Positions 1 through 8,423 of a DNA stretch of 64,000 nucleotides are shown in pieces. Under the pieces are notes generated by a model that saw nothing but the letters and a program-made list of their open reading frames with translations, was not told the DNA's origin and made no database searches. Source of the DNA: GCA-020356105 sp964347475 (GTDB lineage Bacteria > Pseudomonadota > Alphaproteobacteria > UBA8366 > JADFVY01); contig CAYFYY010000005.1 of the NCBI GenBank assembly GCA_964347475.1, positions 25,455-89,454 on the forward strand, read 5' to 3'. Each line of letters starts with the position of its first letter. Position 1 is the stretch's first letter. The translations under genes and the position numbers were made by a program.

Positions 1-551
1 TCGGCTGGAACAAGAACGGCGTCGGCCAGCAGTTTCCCATCTTCACGGCCGGAACGGTCCTGACCCCGGGCGGCTACGCGACCATGGGGTTCGGCCCGCC
101 GGCCGCGCTCGGCGTCAAGATCGCCTGTCCCGACAGGGTTGTCATCTCCATGGTCGGCGACGGCGGCTTCGGGCAGAATCCGGCGATGCTCGCCACCGCG
201 GCTGCCGAGAACCTGGCGGTCATCTGGGTGGTGATGAACAACAACGCGTTCGGCACCATCGCCGGCCTTCAGAAGGCCCATTACGGGCTGACCTACGGCA
301 CCACGTTCCCGAAGGACGGCGATGAATACATGCCGCACTATGCCGAGATCGCCAAAGCCTACGGCGTCGACGGGGTTCGCGTGCGCTCGGCGGCGCAATT
401 CAGGCCGGCACTGGAAGCTGCCATCGCGTCCGGCCGGCCGACGGTGATCGACGTCGCCATGGTCAACAACCCGACGCCGACCAGCGGTCACTGGAACATC
501 CTTGACATCTATTCGCCCAACAAGGACGTATCACATGTGGCAACCGACTGA
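1..551 (+). CDS. ThDP-dependent enzyme, acetolactate synthase-like, C-terminal part (partial)
   Basis: The reading frame is open from position 3, so the gene begins upstream of the window and only about 182 C-terminal residues are visible. The ThDP-binding motif is present: GDGGFGQN is followed about 20 residues later by VVMNNNAFG. A TPGGYATMGFGPPAALGVK stretch precedes it, typical of the pyrophosphate-binding domain of acetolactate synthase, benzoylformate decarboxylase and oxalyl-CoA decarboxylase relatives. The substrate cannot be read from this fragment. It ends 12 bp before a dehydroquinase and probably shares its transcript, which suggests a catabolic rather than a branched-chain biosynthetic role. 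That role is inference. Confidence 0.85.
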   Translation, partial: GWNKNGVGQQFPIFTAGTVLTPGGYATMGFGPPAALGVKIACPDRVVISMVGDGGFGQNPAMLATAAAENLAVIWVVMNNNAFGTIAGLQKAHYGLTYGTTFPKDGDEYMPHYAEIAKAYGVDGVRVRSAAQFRPALEAAIASGRPTVIDVAMVNNPTPTSGHWNILDIYSPNKDVSHVATD

Positions 552-563
552 CGGAGGGGCCCC

Positions 564-1004
564 ATGACGATATCCATTCTCATACTGAACGGCCCGAACT
601 TGAACCTGCTGGGCACGAGGCAGCCCGAGGTCTATGGCCACACCACGCTGGCCGATGTGGAGACCATGTGCGCCGAAAAGGCGGAGACGCTGGGCATCAA
701 GATCGACTTCCGGCAAAGTAACCATGAGGGCACCTTGGTGGACTGGATCCACGAAGCAAAAGGAAAACATGACGGAATCGTCATCAATGCCGGCGCGTAT
801 ACGCATACGTCGATCGCGCTGATGGATGCCATTGCGAGCGTGGAATTGCCGGTCGCCGAAGTGCACATTTCCAACATCCATCAGCGCGAATCCTTCCGCC
901 ACCTGTCCTATATCTCCAAGGTAGCGGTGGGCATGATCTGCGGCTTCGGGCCCTATGGTTATCTGATGGGTATCGACGCTCTGGTCGACCGCCTCTCCAA
1001 ATGA
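564..1004 (+). CDS. aroQ: Type II 3-dehydroquinate dehydratase
   Basis: Reversible dehydration of 3-dehydroquinate to 3-dehydroshikimate. At 146 residues it has the normal length for the small dodecameric type II enzyme. The family motifs are all visible: NGPNLNLLGTRQPEVYG at the N-terminus with the catalytic Arg and Tyr, SNHEGTLVDWIH, INAGAYTHTS, and EVHISNIHQRE with the catalytic His. It starts 12 bp after the ThDP gene with a GGAGG-like site just upstream. The neighbouring TRAP transporter and shikimate/quinate dehydrogenase make a catabolic quinate or shikimate role more likely than aromatic amino acid synthesis. The enzyme assignment is firm and the pathway role is inferred. Confidence 0.95.
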   Translation: MTISILILNGPNLNLLGTRQPEVYGHTTLADVETMCAEKAETLGIKIDFRQSNHEGTLVDWIHEAKGKHDGIVINAGAYTHTSIALMDAIASVELPVAEVHISNIHQRESFRHLSYISKVAVGMICGFGPYGYLMGIDALVDRLSK

Positions 1005-1145
1005 CGGAGCGGTCTGCGATTTGCACTGGTAACGGGTTCCGGTGGCGTCCCCTTCGTTTCCGCAAAACAACGGCAAGCCGGTCTTGCGGTAAGATTGGCT
1101 GCCTGACCGTGGGTGAATTCCGTCTCCCGGACGGGTAGGTGCGCA

Positions 1146-2342
1146 ATGTCCAGTCTCTCCGGCATTCGAGTCCTGGATCTCACGAACGTCCTGGCCGGTC
1201 CCTTCTGCTGCCACCAGCTCGCGCATCTCGGCGCCGATGTGATAAAGGTCGAGATGCCGGGCCGCGGAGACCTGGCGCGGCAACTTGGCGCCGATGCGGC
1301 ACTGAACGAAAAACTGATGGGGGTATCCTTCCTGGCCCAAAATGCCGGAAAGCGTTCGATTACTCTAAATCTCAAGGACGAACGCGGCAGGAACCTTTTC
1401 AAGAAACTCGTTGCGACCGCCGATGTCGTGGTGGAGAATTTCCGCCCCGGCGTGATGGAGCGTCTCGGAATCGGTTGGGAGGTCCTGCGCGAATACAAGC
1501 CGGACCTCGTTTACTGCGCGATTTCCGGCTTCGGGCAGGATGGGCCGATGCGTGACCTGCCGGCCTACGATCAGATCATTCAGGGCATCTCCGGCGTGAT
1601 GAGCATTACCGGCAACAGCGAAACCGCGCCGTACCGCGTCGGGTATCCGATCTGCGATACCATCGGCGGCATAACCGCCGCCTTCGCGATCTGTGCGGCG
1701 CTCCAGGGCCGGGGGCAAAATGGCGGAACATTTATCGACGTATCGATGCTGGAAGCGACGCTGGCGACCATGGGCTGGGTGGTGTCGAACTGGCTGATCG
1801 CCGGCGCGGAGCCCCTGCCCCAAGGGAACGAAAACGTGACGTCCGCGCCGTCCGGCATGTTCCGTGCAGCCGACGGCCCGCTCAATATCGCGGCCAACAA
1901 ACAGGAACAGTGGGAAACGCTGTGCAAGCTGCTGGAGCGTCCCGATCTGTTGGACCTCCCCGACTACCGGACAAGAGAGGACCGCAAAAGGAATCGGCTA
2001 GCGCTCAGGGCCGAGCTGGAGCGGACCTTGCGGACCCGTCGGGCAGAGGCGTGGGTCCACGATCTGAACCGCGCGGGCGTCCCCGCTGGCGCTGTCCTGC
2101 GGGTTCCGGACATTCTCGCGCACCCGCAGATTCGCGACCGCGGCATGATTGCAACCTTCGATGCCGTCCCCGGAACAGGGCGCGATATCCAGGTGGTGCG
2201 GACGGGCGTGAAGATGAACGGAACACCACCCGCCGTAACATCGCCGCCGCCCGGCCTGGGCGAACACAACCGAGAAATCTATCGGGAGCTCGGTCTGAGC
2301 GACGAAGAGATTGCCTGGCTCGAGGCGGACTCTGTCGTGTGA
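1146..2342 (+). CDS. CaiB/BaiF class III CoA-transferase
   Basis: Moves CoA between carboxylic acids through an aspartyl-CoA thioester. The 398-residue protein begins MSSLSGIRVLDLTNVLAGPF, the usual class III start. It carries NLKDERGR, VVVENFRPGVMERLGIG, AISGFGQDGP and YPICDTIGGITAAFA, whose Asp is the expected nucleophile, and has the C-terminal swivel LGEHNREIYRELGLSDEEI. The frame is open back to 1113, but 1146 matches the family start. The substrate acid is not identifiable. It follows aroQ by about 140 bp on the same strand and may act on an acid from the same pathway. Confidence 0.9.
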   Translation: MSSLSGIRVLDLTNVLAGPFCCHQLAHLGADVIKVEMPGRGDLARQLGADAALNEKLMGVSFLAQNAGKRSITLNLKDERGRNLFKKLVATADVVVENFRPGVMERLGIGWEVLREYKPDLVYCAISGFGQDGPMRDLPAYDQIIQGISGVMSITGNSETAPYRVGYPICDTIGGITAAFAICAALQGRGQNGGTFIDVSMLEATLATMGWVVSNWLIAGAEPLPQGNENVTSAPSGMFRAADGPLNIAANKQEQWETLCKLLERPDLLDLPDYRTREDRKRNRLALRAELERTLRTRRAEAWVHDLNRAGVPAGAVLRVPDILAHPQIRDRGMIATFDAVPGTGRDIQVVRTGVKMNGTPPAVTSPPPGLGEHNREIYRELGLSDEEIAWLEADSVV

Positions 2343-2480
2343 ACCTGTCAGGCTCGGGTTTGATGCGCATCCCGTACTAAGAAGGTGGAAAATAGCGCCA
2401 ATCGATTGGCGCCCGGCCCCGCAATGACGGCAGTCGTTGCGGGGGTCAAGTGGAGTTGCGCTCCGAGCCTGCGAAAGGCC

Positions 2481-3782
2481 TCAACCCGAATAACCCAGCA
2501 GGCGAGGCAACCACAGGACCACGCTCGGCGCCAATGTGATGACAGCGAGAGCGCCGATCAATGCAACCAGGAACGGCACGATATCCCGTATAATGGGCAG
2601 GAGGGGGGCGCGCGAGATGCTGGCGACGACGAAGAGCAGCAACCCGTACGGCGGCGTGATAAGACCGATCATCAGATTGACGACCACGACCACGCCAAAA
2701 TGCACCATGTCGATGCCGAGTGTCTGCGCCATGGGGATGAAGATGGGAACGATGACCAGGAGAATGGTTATCCCCTCGAGCAGGCAGCCAAGGACCAGCA
2801 ACGTGACGTTGACGAGCAGCAGGAATCCGGTTGCGGAAAGCTGGTAATTGCCGAGCATGGCGCTCAAGCTGCTCGGAATGTTCTCGATTGTGACGACATA
2901 GTTGAATACCAACGCGCCACCGATAAGAACTCCAATCGAGGCACTCGACCGGGCGCTTGCCAGTACGGCCCTGTATGCCTGCGCAATCCCCACGTCGCGA
3001 TAGAGCACGGTCGAGATGAAGAAGGCATAGGCAGCCGCAACGGCGGCGGCTTCGGTCGGCGTGGTGACGCCACCATAGATGCCGCCGAGGAGGATAACCG
3101 GCAACATCAATGCAGGGAATGTGCGTATCGTGATCCAGGGAATTTCCTGAAGACGGACAACATCTTCGACGGGAAAGTCGCGCCGCCGTGCCATGACGTT
3201 GTTGAGCGCCATGAGGGTGGCGGCCATGAGAATGCCGGGGACCGCCCCCCCGAGGAAAAGGTAGCCGATCGACGCATCGGACACGAGCGCAAACAGGACC
3301 ATCGGTATGGATGGCGGAATGATCGGTCCGACGACGGCAGACGCCGCCGTGATCGCTGCGGCATAGCTGTTAGAGTATCGGCCATCCCGTGTCATTATGC
3401 TGATGATGAGTCGACCGACGCCGGCCGCATCCGCGATGGCGGAGCCTGACATCCCGGCGAAAATGACGCTCTGGACAACGTTCACGTGACCCAGTCCGCC
3501 TCTGAACCGGCCCACAAGAGCATTGCAGAAATGCAGAAGCCGGTTGGACAGGCTGCCGACATTCATCAGTTCGGCCGACATGATGAACAGGGGAATGGCA
3601 AGAAGGATGAAGCTTCCGCGCAGGCCCTGCAGCAGTTGCTCCGCGGCGATGCTCATATCCTGCCCGGCCACCAGCAGGTAGATGATCGAGCCGGTAATCA
3701 TTGCGTAGCCGACCGGCAGCCCGAGGACGGCGAGCGCTACGATCGATACGAGACAGAGAGAGAACGGGCTCAGCAGGGTCAT
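2481..3782 (-). CDS. dctM: TRAP transporter large permease (DctM family)
   Basis: The ion-coupled transport subunit of a tripartite ATP-independent periplasmic transporter in the inner membrane. The 433-residue protein is almost entirely hydrophobic with about 12 predicted membrane segments. It shows DctM signatures such as GMSGSAIADAAGVG, IPPSIPMVLFAL, TPTEAAAVAAAYA and GLITPPYGLLLFV. It overlaps the stop of the small permease by 4 bp (ATGA), so the two are translationally coupled. Transcript order is dctP, dctQ, dctM, reading leftward from about 5.4 kb. The substrate is probably a carboxylate of the adjacent quinate/shikimate pathway, by context only. Confidence 0.95.
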   Translation of the reverse strand: MTLLSPFSLCLVSIVALAVLGLPVGYAMITGSIIYLLVAGQDMSIAAEQLLQGLRGSFILLAIPLFIMSAELMNVGSLSNRLLHFCNALVGRFRGGLGHVNVVQSVIFAGMSGSAIADAAGVGRLIISIMTRDGRYSNSYAAAITAASAVVGPIIPPSIPMVLFALVSDASIGYLFLGGAVPGILMAATLMALNNVMARRRDFPVEDVVRLQEIPWITIRTFPALMLPVILLGGIYGGVTTPTEAAAVAAAYAFFISTVLYRDVGIAQAYRAVLASARSSASIGVLIGGALVFNYVVTIENIPSSLSAMLGNYQLSATGFLLLVNVTLLVLGCLLEGITILLVIVPIFIPMAQTLGIDMVHFGVVVVVNLMIGLITPPYGLLLFVVASISRAPLLPIIRDIVPFLVALIGALAVITLAPSVVLWLPRLLGYSG

Positions 3783-4294
3783 TCGTCCCTCAGGTGGGAG
3801 GGATCCGATAGCTCCGGCGTTCGCCCCTTTATCGCATTCCAGGCCCTGTAGAGGTATCTGACCATGATCGCAACCGCGAAGACGACATAAATGGAAAAGG
3901 CATAGTCGAGCCGGATGCCTACGTAGTCGACCCGCTCCACCCGCATGAATGTTACGTAGTCGACAACCGCCGGCAGGGAAATCGCGAAGATCGTGACGAG
4001 CACGAGTCCCGTCACCACGCTGAAGACTCTGCGTGCCCGATCCGACACCGAGCTGTAAAGGATATCGAACCGTATGTCGTCACGCTCTACGACAACGAAG
4101 GCGGCACCCCAGAGGACCAGCCACGTCCAGGCCAGCGTACTGACTTCAAGCGTCCACCCGACCGGCCAGCCGAAGACATAGCGAAAAGCGATCTGCAGGA
4201 TGAACGTAACGAAGACGGTTACCAACAGGGCGGCGGCGACGTTTTCGGCACGTCGCCGCAGCCAGGCGGCAAGCCTGAAAATATGTTGCGTCAT
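3779..4294 (-). CDS. dctQ: TRAP transporter small permease (DctQ family)
   Basis: Small membrane subunit that pairs with DctM. The 171-residue protein has four hydrophobic segments and the family pattern FGWPVGWTLEVSTLAWTWLVLWGAAFVVVERDDIRFD in the middle. The N-terminus is FRLAAWLRRRAENVAAALL. It lies between dctP (131 bp gap) and dctM (4 bp overlap), the standard three-gene arrangement. Substrate choice rests mainly with the DctP partner. Confidence 0.92.
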   Translation of the reverse strand: MTQHIFRLAAWLRRRAENVAAALLVTVFVTFILQIAFRYVFGWPVGWTLEVSTLAWTWLVLWGAAFVVVERDDIRFDILYSSVSDRARRVFSVVTGLVLVTIFAISLPAVVDYVTFMRVERVDYVGIRLDYAFSIYVVFAVAIMVRYLYRAWNAIKGRTPELSDPSHLRDE

Positions 4295-4425
4295 ACTGTT
4301 CGCAAACCGGGGGCGGTTTGAAGCATCACCATCGGGGACGGCGCGGACTGTACGCCAGATTGGCTGCGCACAGAGCCGACGATGCCACGATGATGATGCT
4401 TCGGATTGCTCTTGGTGGCGCTTTC

Positions 4426-5415
4426 TTAGAGCGCGTTGATCTTGTCAAGCATACCGTCAGGCCAATCCTCGGCAAATTTGGACTCAAGGTATTTTTGCTG
4501 AGCGAATTTCCGGAAGGCGTTCACGTCCGGCTCATAGACCTTGAGGCCCTGGTCTTTGAAGAACTGTACCAGGCGGGCCTCCTCATCCAGGTGCTTCTGC
4601 GTGCTCCAGTCGATCGCCTTCTTGGCTTCACGTTCCAGTGTCTGGCGCTGATTGGCGGAAAGTGCGTCCCAGGTCTTCTTCGAAACGGCAAACAGATCGT
4701 ACCCGATCAGATGACTGGTCAGTACGATCTGAGACGTCACCTCATAGAACTTCATATTATAGTCGTTCGGTAGCGGATTGTCCTGGCCGTCGATGGCGCC
4801 GGTTTGCAAGCCGGTATAAACCTCGGTGTAGGCCATCGGCGTCGGATTTGCGCCGAGGGCGGATCCCAGGAACTGCCACGCTTCGCCGCCCGGCATCCGC
4901 AGCTTGATTCCCGCCATGTCGGCAGGAGTCCTGATGGTCTTGTCGGGCTTCAAGTTCACCTGCCGGGCGCCGAAATAGACCGGTGCGACGATGTGGATGC
5001 CAAGCTTCTCCTCGGCCATCGTCGTCATCTCCCGGCCTGCTTCACTCTCGAAGAATTTCTTGAGATGATCTGCGTCGCGAAACAGATAGGCTGCGGTCAG
5101 GATCGACCAGGACGGGAGCTGCTTTGCAATGTCCTGCGGCGCAACAATGCCGGTTTCAAGGTTGCCCCGCTGAAGAGCGACAAGCTCCGTACCCTGTTTG
5201 AAAAGGGTTGCAGCGAAGTGCGGCTCGAACGTGAAATCATCGGCAAGCGAATTGCCGAGCATCCTCATCGCCTCGGCGCGAATATCCGAGTCGCTGAAGA
5301 CAGCCGCAAATTTCAGGACTGGCTTGTCTTGCGACATGGCACCTCCTGCCATGCCGGCGGTCACCAGCAGCGCGCCCGCAAGAATCGCAACGCGCCGGGA
5401 TATGGTAAGTCTCAT
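4426..5415 (-). CDS. dctP: TRAP transporter substrate-binding protein (DctP family)
   Basis: Periplasmic receptor of the TRAP system. The 329 residues begin with a signal peptide (about 28 residues, cleaved near GGAMSQ) and contain the DctP core. KLRMPGGEAW holds the conserved Arg that pairs with a substrate carboxylate, and YTGLQTGAIDGQDNPLP follows in the hinge region. A GGGAGG ribosome site lies 6 bp before the ATG. It is divergent from the TetR regulator, and the intervening 246 bp hold a TetR-type palindrome. A quinate, shikimate or related hydroxy acid is the likely ligand from context, but binding-site residues do not prove this. Confidence 0.93.
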   Translation of the reverse strand: MRLTISRRVAILAGALLVTAGMAGGAMSQDKPVLKFAAVFSDSDIRAEAMRMLGNSLADDFTFEPHFAATLFKQGTELVALQRGNLETGIVAPQDIAKQLPSWSILTAAYLFRDADHLKKFFESEAGREMTTMAEEKLGIHIVAPVYFGARQVNLKPDKTIRTPADMAGIKLRMPGGEAWQFLGSALGANPTPMAYTEVYTGLQTGAIDGQDNPLPNDYNMKFYEVTSQIVLTSHLIGYDLFAVSKKTWDALSANQRQTLEREAKKAIDWSTQKHLDEEARLVQFFKDQGLKVYEPDVNAFRKFAQQKYLESKFAEDWPDGMLDKINAL

Positions 5416-5482
5416 TGAATTGCCTCCCTTTGGTCAGCAGGTTGAATTGCGTCAAATGCTTGGCACTTTCAAAAGATATTGG

Positions 5483-5496
5483 ACTAACTGGTTAGT
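5483..5496. promoter_or_regulatory. Palindromic operator, probable TetR binding site
   Basis: ACTAAC (5483-5488) and GTTAGT (5491-5496) form a perfect 6-bp inverted repeat separated by TG. The site sits 68 bp upstream of the dctP start and 166 bp upstream of the tetR start, in an otherwise featureless divergent intergenic region. This size and position suit a TetR dimer controlling both directions. That the neighbouring TetR protein binds it is inferred. Confidence 0.65.
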
Positions 5497-5661
5497 TTAT
5501 GTCAATGATGATTGTCCCGGAGAACGAATGAGTGGCTTGGCTGCCCCCGTTCGGGCTTCGCGGACCCGAATCTCCTTCGTGGGTCCACTGGTGTTTCGTC
5601 AATTGAGTCTGCGAGAAAGGCCGACGCGCTGACAGAAGGACAAAGAAAGACCATCGAAACG

Positions 5662-6303
5662 ATGAGTAGAAACACAGTGCCAGGGCGTACCAACGATCCC
5701 GAAGGCACCAAACGCGATATTATTGATGTCGCGACCAGGGAATTTGCCCGACGCGGCCTGTCGGGCGCCCGCATAGACGAGATCGCCGCGAAGACGAAGT
5801 GCAGCAAGCGGATGATCTACTACTACTTTGACAGCAAGGAAGGTCTCTATCTCAAGGTGCTGGAAGCCGCGTATGCCAAGGTACGGGCGTTCGAGGCGAG
5901 CCTGGAACTCGATGACCTTCCGCCGGCGAAAGCGCTGGAACGGCTGGTCCGGTTCACCTTCGACCATCACAACAACAATGAGGATTTCATTCGTTTGGTC
6001 ATGATCGAGAACATTCATCACGCCAAATACCTTTCGCAATCCTCCCGCATCCAGGACCTCAATCTGGGCGCGATCGATGCTGTGCATCGCCTCCTTCAGC
6101 GTGGCGTGCGGGAAGGTCTATTCCGCGCCGGCCTCGATCCGGTCGAGTTGCACTGGAAGATCAGCGCACTTTGCTTTTTCAATGTTTCCAACCGCGCCAC
6201 GTTCTCGAGAATCTTCAAGATTGATCTCGACTCGAAGGAGTCGGTGGAATCAACGCGGGACAGCGTGGTTGAGATGATTTTGCGTTATGTCGAAAAGCAC
6301 TGA
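5662..6303 (+). CDS. TetR/AcrR family transcriptional regulator
   Basis: A 213-residue repressor-type regulator. The N-terminal helix-turn-helix is clear: GTKRDIIDVATREFARRGLSG, then ARIDEIAAKTKCSKRMIYYYFDSKEGLYLKVLE. The C-terminal half is a divergent ligand-binding domain resembling the TetR_C type found in RutR-like regulators. The frame is open 50 codons further upstream, but the ATG at 5662 gives the normal family start. It is divergent from the dctPQM operon and overlaps the shikimate dehydrogenase start by 17 bp. It probably senses a pathway intermediate and binds the palindrome at 5483-5496 (inference). Confidence 0.9.
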   Translation: MSRNTVPGRTNDPEGTKRDIIDVATREFARRGLSGARIDEIAAKTKCSKRMIYYYFDSKEGLYLKVLEAAYAKVRAFEASLELDDLPPAKALERLVRFTFDHHNNNEDFIRLVMIENIHHAKYLSQSSRIQDLNLGAIDAVHRLLQRGVREGLFRAGLDPVELHWKISALCFFNVSNRATFSRIFKIDLDSKESVESTRDSVVEMILRYVEKH

Positions 6304-7207
6304 ATCACGGACGAGCTCGATTTCAGATAGCAGGACCGGCGCCGCGGTGCGGGACGGTGCCTGCGATCTGAAACTCGGCCTGATCGGGGACAATATTGCC
6401 CAGTCGCAAGCGCCGCGGCTGCATCACCTGGCAGGAAGATTGGTCAATTTGGCCATCAGCTACGAACGCCTCGTACCGCGGGAGCTCGAAGCCGGGTTCG
6501 AAGAAATATTCGCCGGTTGCGAGGCAAACGGCTTTCGCGGGATCAACGTCACTTATCCCTACAAGGAGCTGGCGGCCACCAAGGTAAAGATCGTTGATCC
6601 GGTTGTGCGGGCTATGGGTGCAGTCAACACGGTTCTCTTCGAGCGGTCGGGCCCAGTTGGCTTTAATACTGATTACAGCGGCATGATTGCCGCGTATCGC
6701 AGCGTCCGGGGCGACCGTGCGGCCGGCCGCGTCTGCATGGTCGGCGCCGGCGGTGTGGGCAAGGCGGTTGCTTTCGCCCTGCTGAAGCTTGGCCTCGAAC
6801 GGCTTTGGATTGTTGATCTGGATTGGCGCAAGGCGGAAGACCTAGCTGCACGCCTGAATGCTGTCTCGCCCGGAATTTCGGTCTCGGTCTCGAATGATAT
6901 TGAGGCGATCGCGGCGCATGCCGATGGCCTGGTCAATTGCACACCCGTCGGCATGGTGGGCCACGAAGGAACGCCGCTGCCCCGTAAACAGATGCGACGC
7001 GGCCAATGGGCCTTCGATGCTGTCTATACCCCCGTCGACACGCAATTTCTCACAGATGCCGTGGCTGAAGGGTTGACTGCGATCAGCGGCTACGAGTTGT
7101 TCATCCACCAGGGTATAGATGCCTGGCAGATCTTCGCGGGCCGCCCGGTCGATTCCATACAACTGCGCCAGCTGCTATCTGAGTCCGGATCCTACGCTCA
7201 GTATTAG
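6287..7207 (+). CDS. Shikimate/quinate dehydrogenase (AroE/YdiB family)
   Basis: NAD(P)-dependent interconversion of shikimate and 3-dehydroshikimate, or quinate and 3-dehydroquinate. The 306-residue protein has the substrate domain with SQAPRLHHLAG, the catalytic Lys in INVTYPYKELAA and the catalytic Asp in GFNTDYSG. A Rossmann motif GAGGVGKAVAFALLKLGLERLWIVDLD follows. The Asp ending the second strand suggests preference for NAD, and the length and setting suit a catabolic YdiB-like enzyme. An N-terminal tail of about 25 residues is unusual for the family, and a later start is possible. It overlaps tetR by 17 bp and is probably co-transcribed with it. Confidence 0.88.
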   Translation: MSKSTESRTSSISDSRTGAAVRDGACDLKLGLIGDNIAQSQAPRLHHLAGRLVNLAISYERLVPRELEAGFEEIFAGCEANGFRGINVTYPYKELAATKVKIVDPVVRAMGAVNTVLFERSGPVGFNTDYSGMIAAYRSVRGDRAAGRVCMVGAGGVGKAVAFALLKLGLERLWIVDLDWRKAEDLAARLNAVSPGISVSVSNDIEAIAAHADGLVNCTPVGMVGHEGTPLPRKQMRRGQWAFDAVYTPVDTQFLTDAVAEGLTAISGYELFIHQGIDAWQIFAGRPVDSIQLRQLLSESGSYAQY

Positions 7208-8000
7208 GAAGACCTGTCAGATTGGTGGTGACGTGTTCAGTCGCTCGACGACGTTGGGTGGTGCGACACGGTACGATCGTCGCGTGGCTGCAATCTCGCA
7301 AAACCGTCACCGTTTCGCGTCCGAAGTCATCCGGCATGGCATGTTCGAGTGCTGGCGCTGCACCGCTACTGCGGCTTGACCACACAATCAGCTAATAACG
7401 CTGAGGTCGTCACAGGTTTAGATGATGGCATCGGAGCGCGCTGCGTCGCGTGCAGCCCGTGATCGTCTCCCCGGCTTGAAGTCCGGCCGGAGGATTTCTT
7501 GGTGCGCCAGATCCGCCGCTTGAGCCGCGTCATCCAAGGTCAGGAGGCACCGCTGGGTCCGGGGCGCGAAGGCCTGGAGACCCTGCGGGTGATCGAGGCG
7601 TTCAAGCGCTCCGCTCATACAGGGACGGCCGTCATACTGCGCAGCTGAGACGGGCCGATATTCAACGCGGCTGCCGTGAGTGCATCGAAACGGGAGCCGT
7701 TGACGACCGGTTCGAGACCAAGCCATCACCGGTGTCGGCCTCACTGTCGGACGCTTCGGCGGACCTGCGCCGCGTTCACAATGTTGGCCGGTGAGATGCC
7801 GAGCCCAGCAGTCGCCTGAGCCCTGCAGCCAAACGGGAAACGACGGATGTGCAGGGCGTCCCGGAACGTATCGCCGATAGCGCCGCGCACGTTGCGCGAA
7901 CGTCTCCACGATATCCTCACCAATCGATGGTCGTCCACTGCGTGTCGGTGATCCAAAAGTTTGCCGTGGTCCGGAGCGGGTAAGCGTGTAAACTTGACGC
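7208..8000. other. 793-bp region without an intact gene, decayed
   Basis: No open frame here has the composition of a real gene. A C-terminal oxidoreductase fragment lies at 7463-7648 (separate entry). At about 7299-7343, plus-strand codons read NRHRFASEVIRHGM, weakly reminiscent of the start of IS6-family transposases and then lost. From 7650 to 8000 nothing recognisable is seen apart from the space available for a promoter before the ModE-like gene. Confidence 0.6.
7463..7648 (+). pseudogene. C-terminal remnant of a Gfo/Idh/MocA-family oxidoreductase
   Basis: About 61 codons are open from after a stop at 7460-7462 to the TGA at 7646-7648. They read QIRRLSRVIQGQEAPLGPG followed by REGLETLRVIEAFKRSAHTG and TAV. 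This is the characteristic C-terminus of Gfo/Idh/MocA dehydrogenases (QIRHFxxVIRGEEAPLVSGREGLxTLxVIEAxxRSAxTGxxV). The Rossmann domain and most of the protein are missing, and no in-frame start exists. The parent may have belonged to the adjacent shikimate/quinate module, since such dehydrogenases often act on cyclic polyols, but this is speculation. Confidence 0.72.
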
Positions 8001-8372
8001 GTGAAAGCGGGAAACAAGCAGATCGGGGCGCGGCTGCGGGTCGTGGTCGAGCCGAATATCGCTATTGGCCCCGGCAAGGCGGACATTCTCGAAGGCATCA
8101 AGGCAACGGGCTCGATCGCGGCTGCTGGGCGCCGCATGGGGATGAGCTACAAGCGCGCCTGGCTGCTCGTCGAGACCATGAATCGCTGCTTCGGGAGACC
8201 ACTCGTCGCAACCAGCCGCGGCGGGCGCGCGCGCGGCGGCGCAACGCTGACGCCGGCCGGTGAATTGGTGCTGGCTTGTTACCGGCGCATGGAAATGAGC
8301 ACGCAAAGAGCGATCGCCGAGGATATGGGCAAGCTTCGGGCCATTGTCCGCGATCTGGCCAATCACAGATAG
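8001..8372 (+). CDS. modE: ModE-like winged-helix regulator lacking the molybdate-binding domain
   Basis: The 123 residues match the N-terminal DNA-binding domain of ModE: KADILEGIKATGSIAAAGRRMGMSYKRAWLLVETMNRCFGRPLVATSRGG with GGATLTPAGELVLACYRRME after it. There is no C-terminal TOBE/MopI pair, so it cannot bind molybdate as full-length ModE does. Single-domain forms like this are common next to alphaproteobacterial mod genes. The start is GTG. It lies 51 bp before modA on the same strand and is probably its regulator through the dyad at 8397-8422. Confidence 0.85.
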   Translation: MKAGNKQIGARLRVVVEPNIAIGPGKADILEGIKATGSIAAAGRRMGMSYKRAWLLVETMNRCFGRPLVATSRGGRARGGATLTPAGELVLACYRRMEMSTQRAIAEDMGKLRAIVRDLANHR

Positions 8373-8396
8373 CGATTGACCTCGCTGCGCGATTTC

Positions 8397-8422
8397 TCGA
8401 TATGTATGTCTGGACATGTCGA
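8397..8422. promoter_or_regulatory. Imperfect dyad before modA, possible ModE-type site
   Basis: TCGATATGT (8397-8405) and ACATGTCGA (8414-8422) are inverted repeats matching at 8 of 9 positions across an 8-bp spacer. The dyad ends one base before the chosen modA start and would cover its ribosome-binding region. Position and size suit a repressor site for the adjacent ModE-like protein. It does not match the E. coli ModE box closely, so the assignment is tentative. Confidence 0.45.
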
Positions 8423-8423
8423 C

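Noticed and set aside
2385..2480. Possible short gene between the CoA-transferase and dctM
   Set aside because: No ribosome site and no coding pattern; it is only the space between convergent genes.
2385..3449. Long plus-strand open frame opposite the TRAP large permease
   Set aside because: It is the antisense shadow of dctM: the product is highly charged and lacks any recognisable domain, whereas the minus strand encodes a full membrane protein with family motifs.
7418..8137. 239-codon minus-strand frame in the decayed region
   Set aside because: It runs through the ModE-like gene start and the oxidoreductase remnant on the other strand and shows no domain, signal peptide or natural composition.
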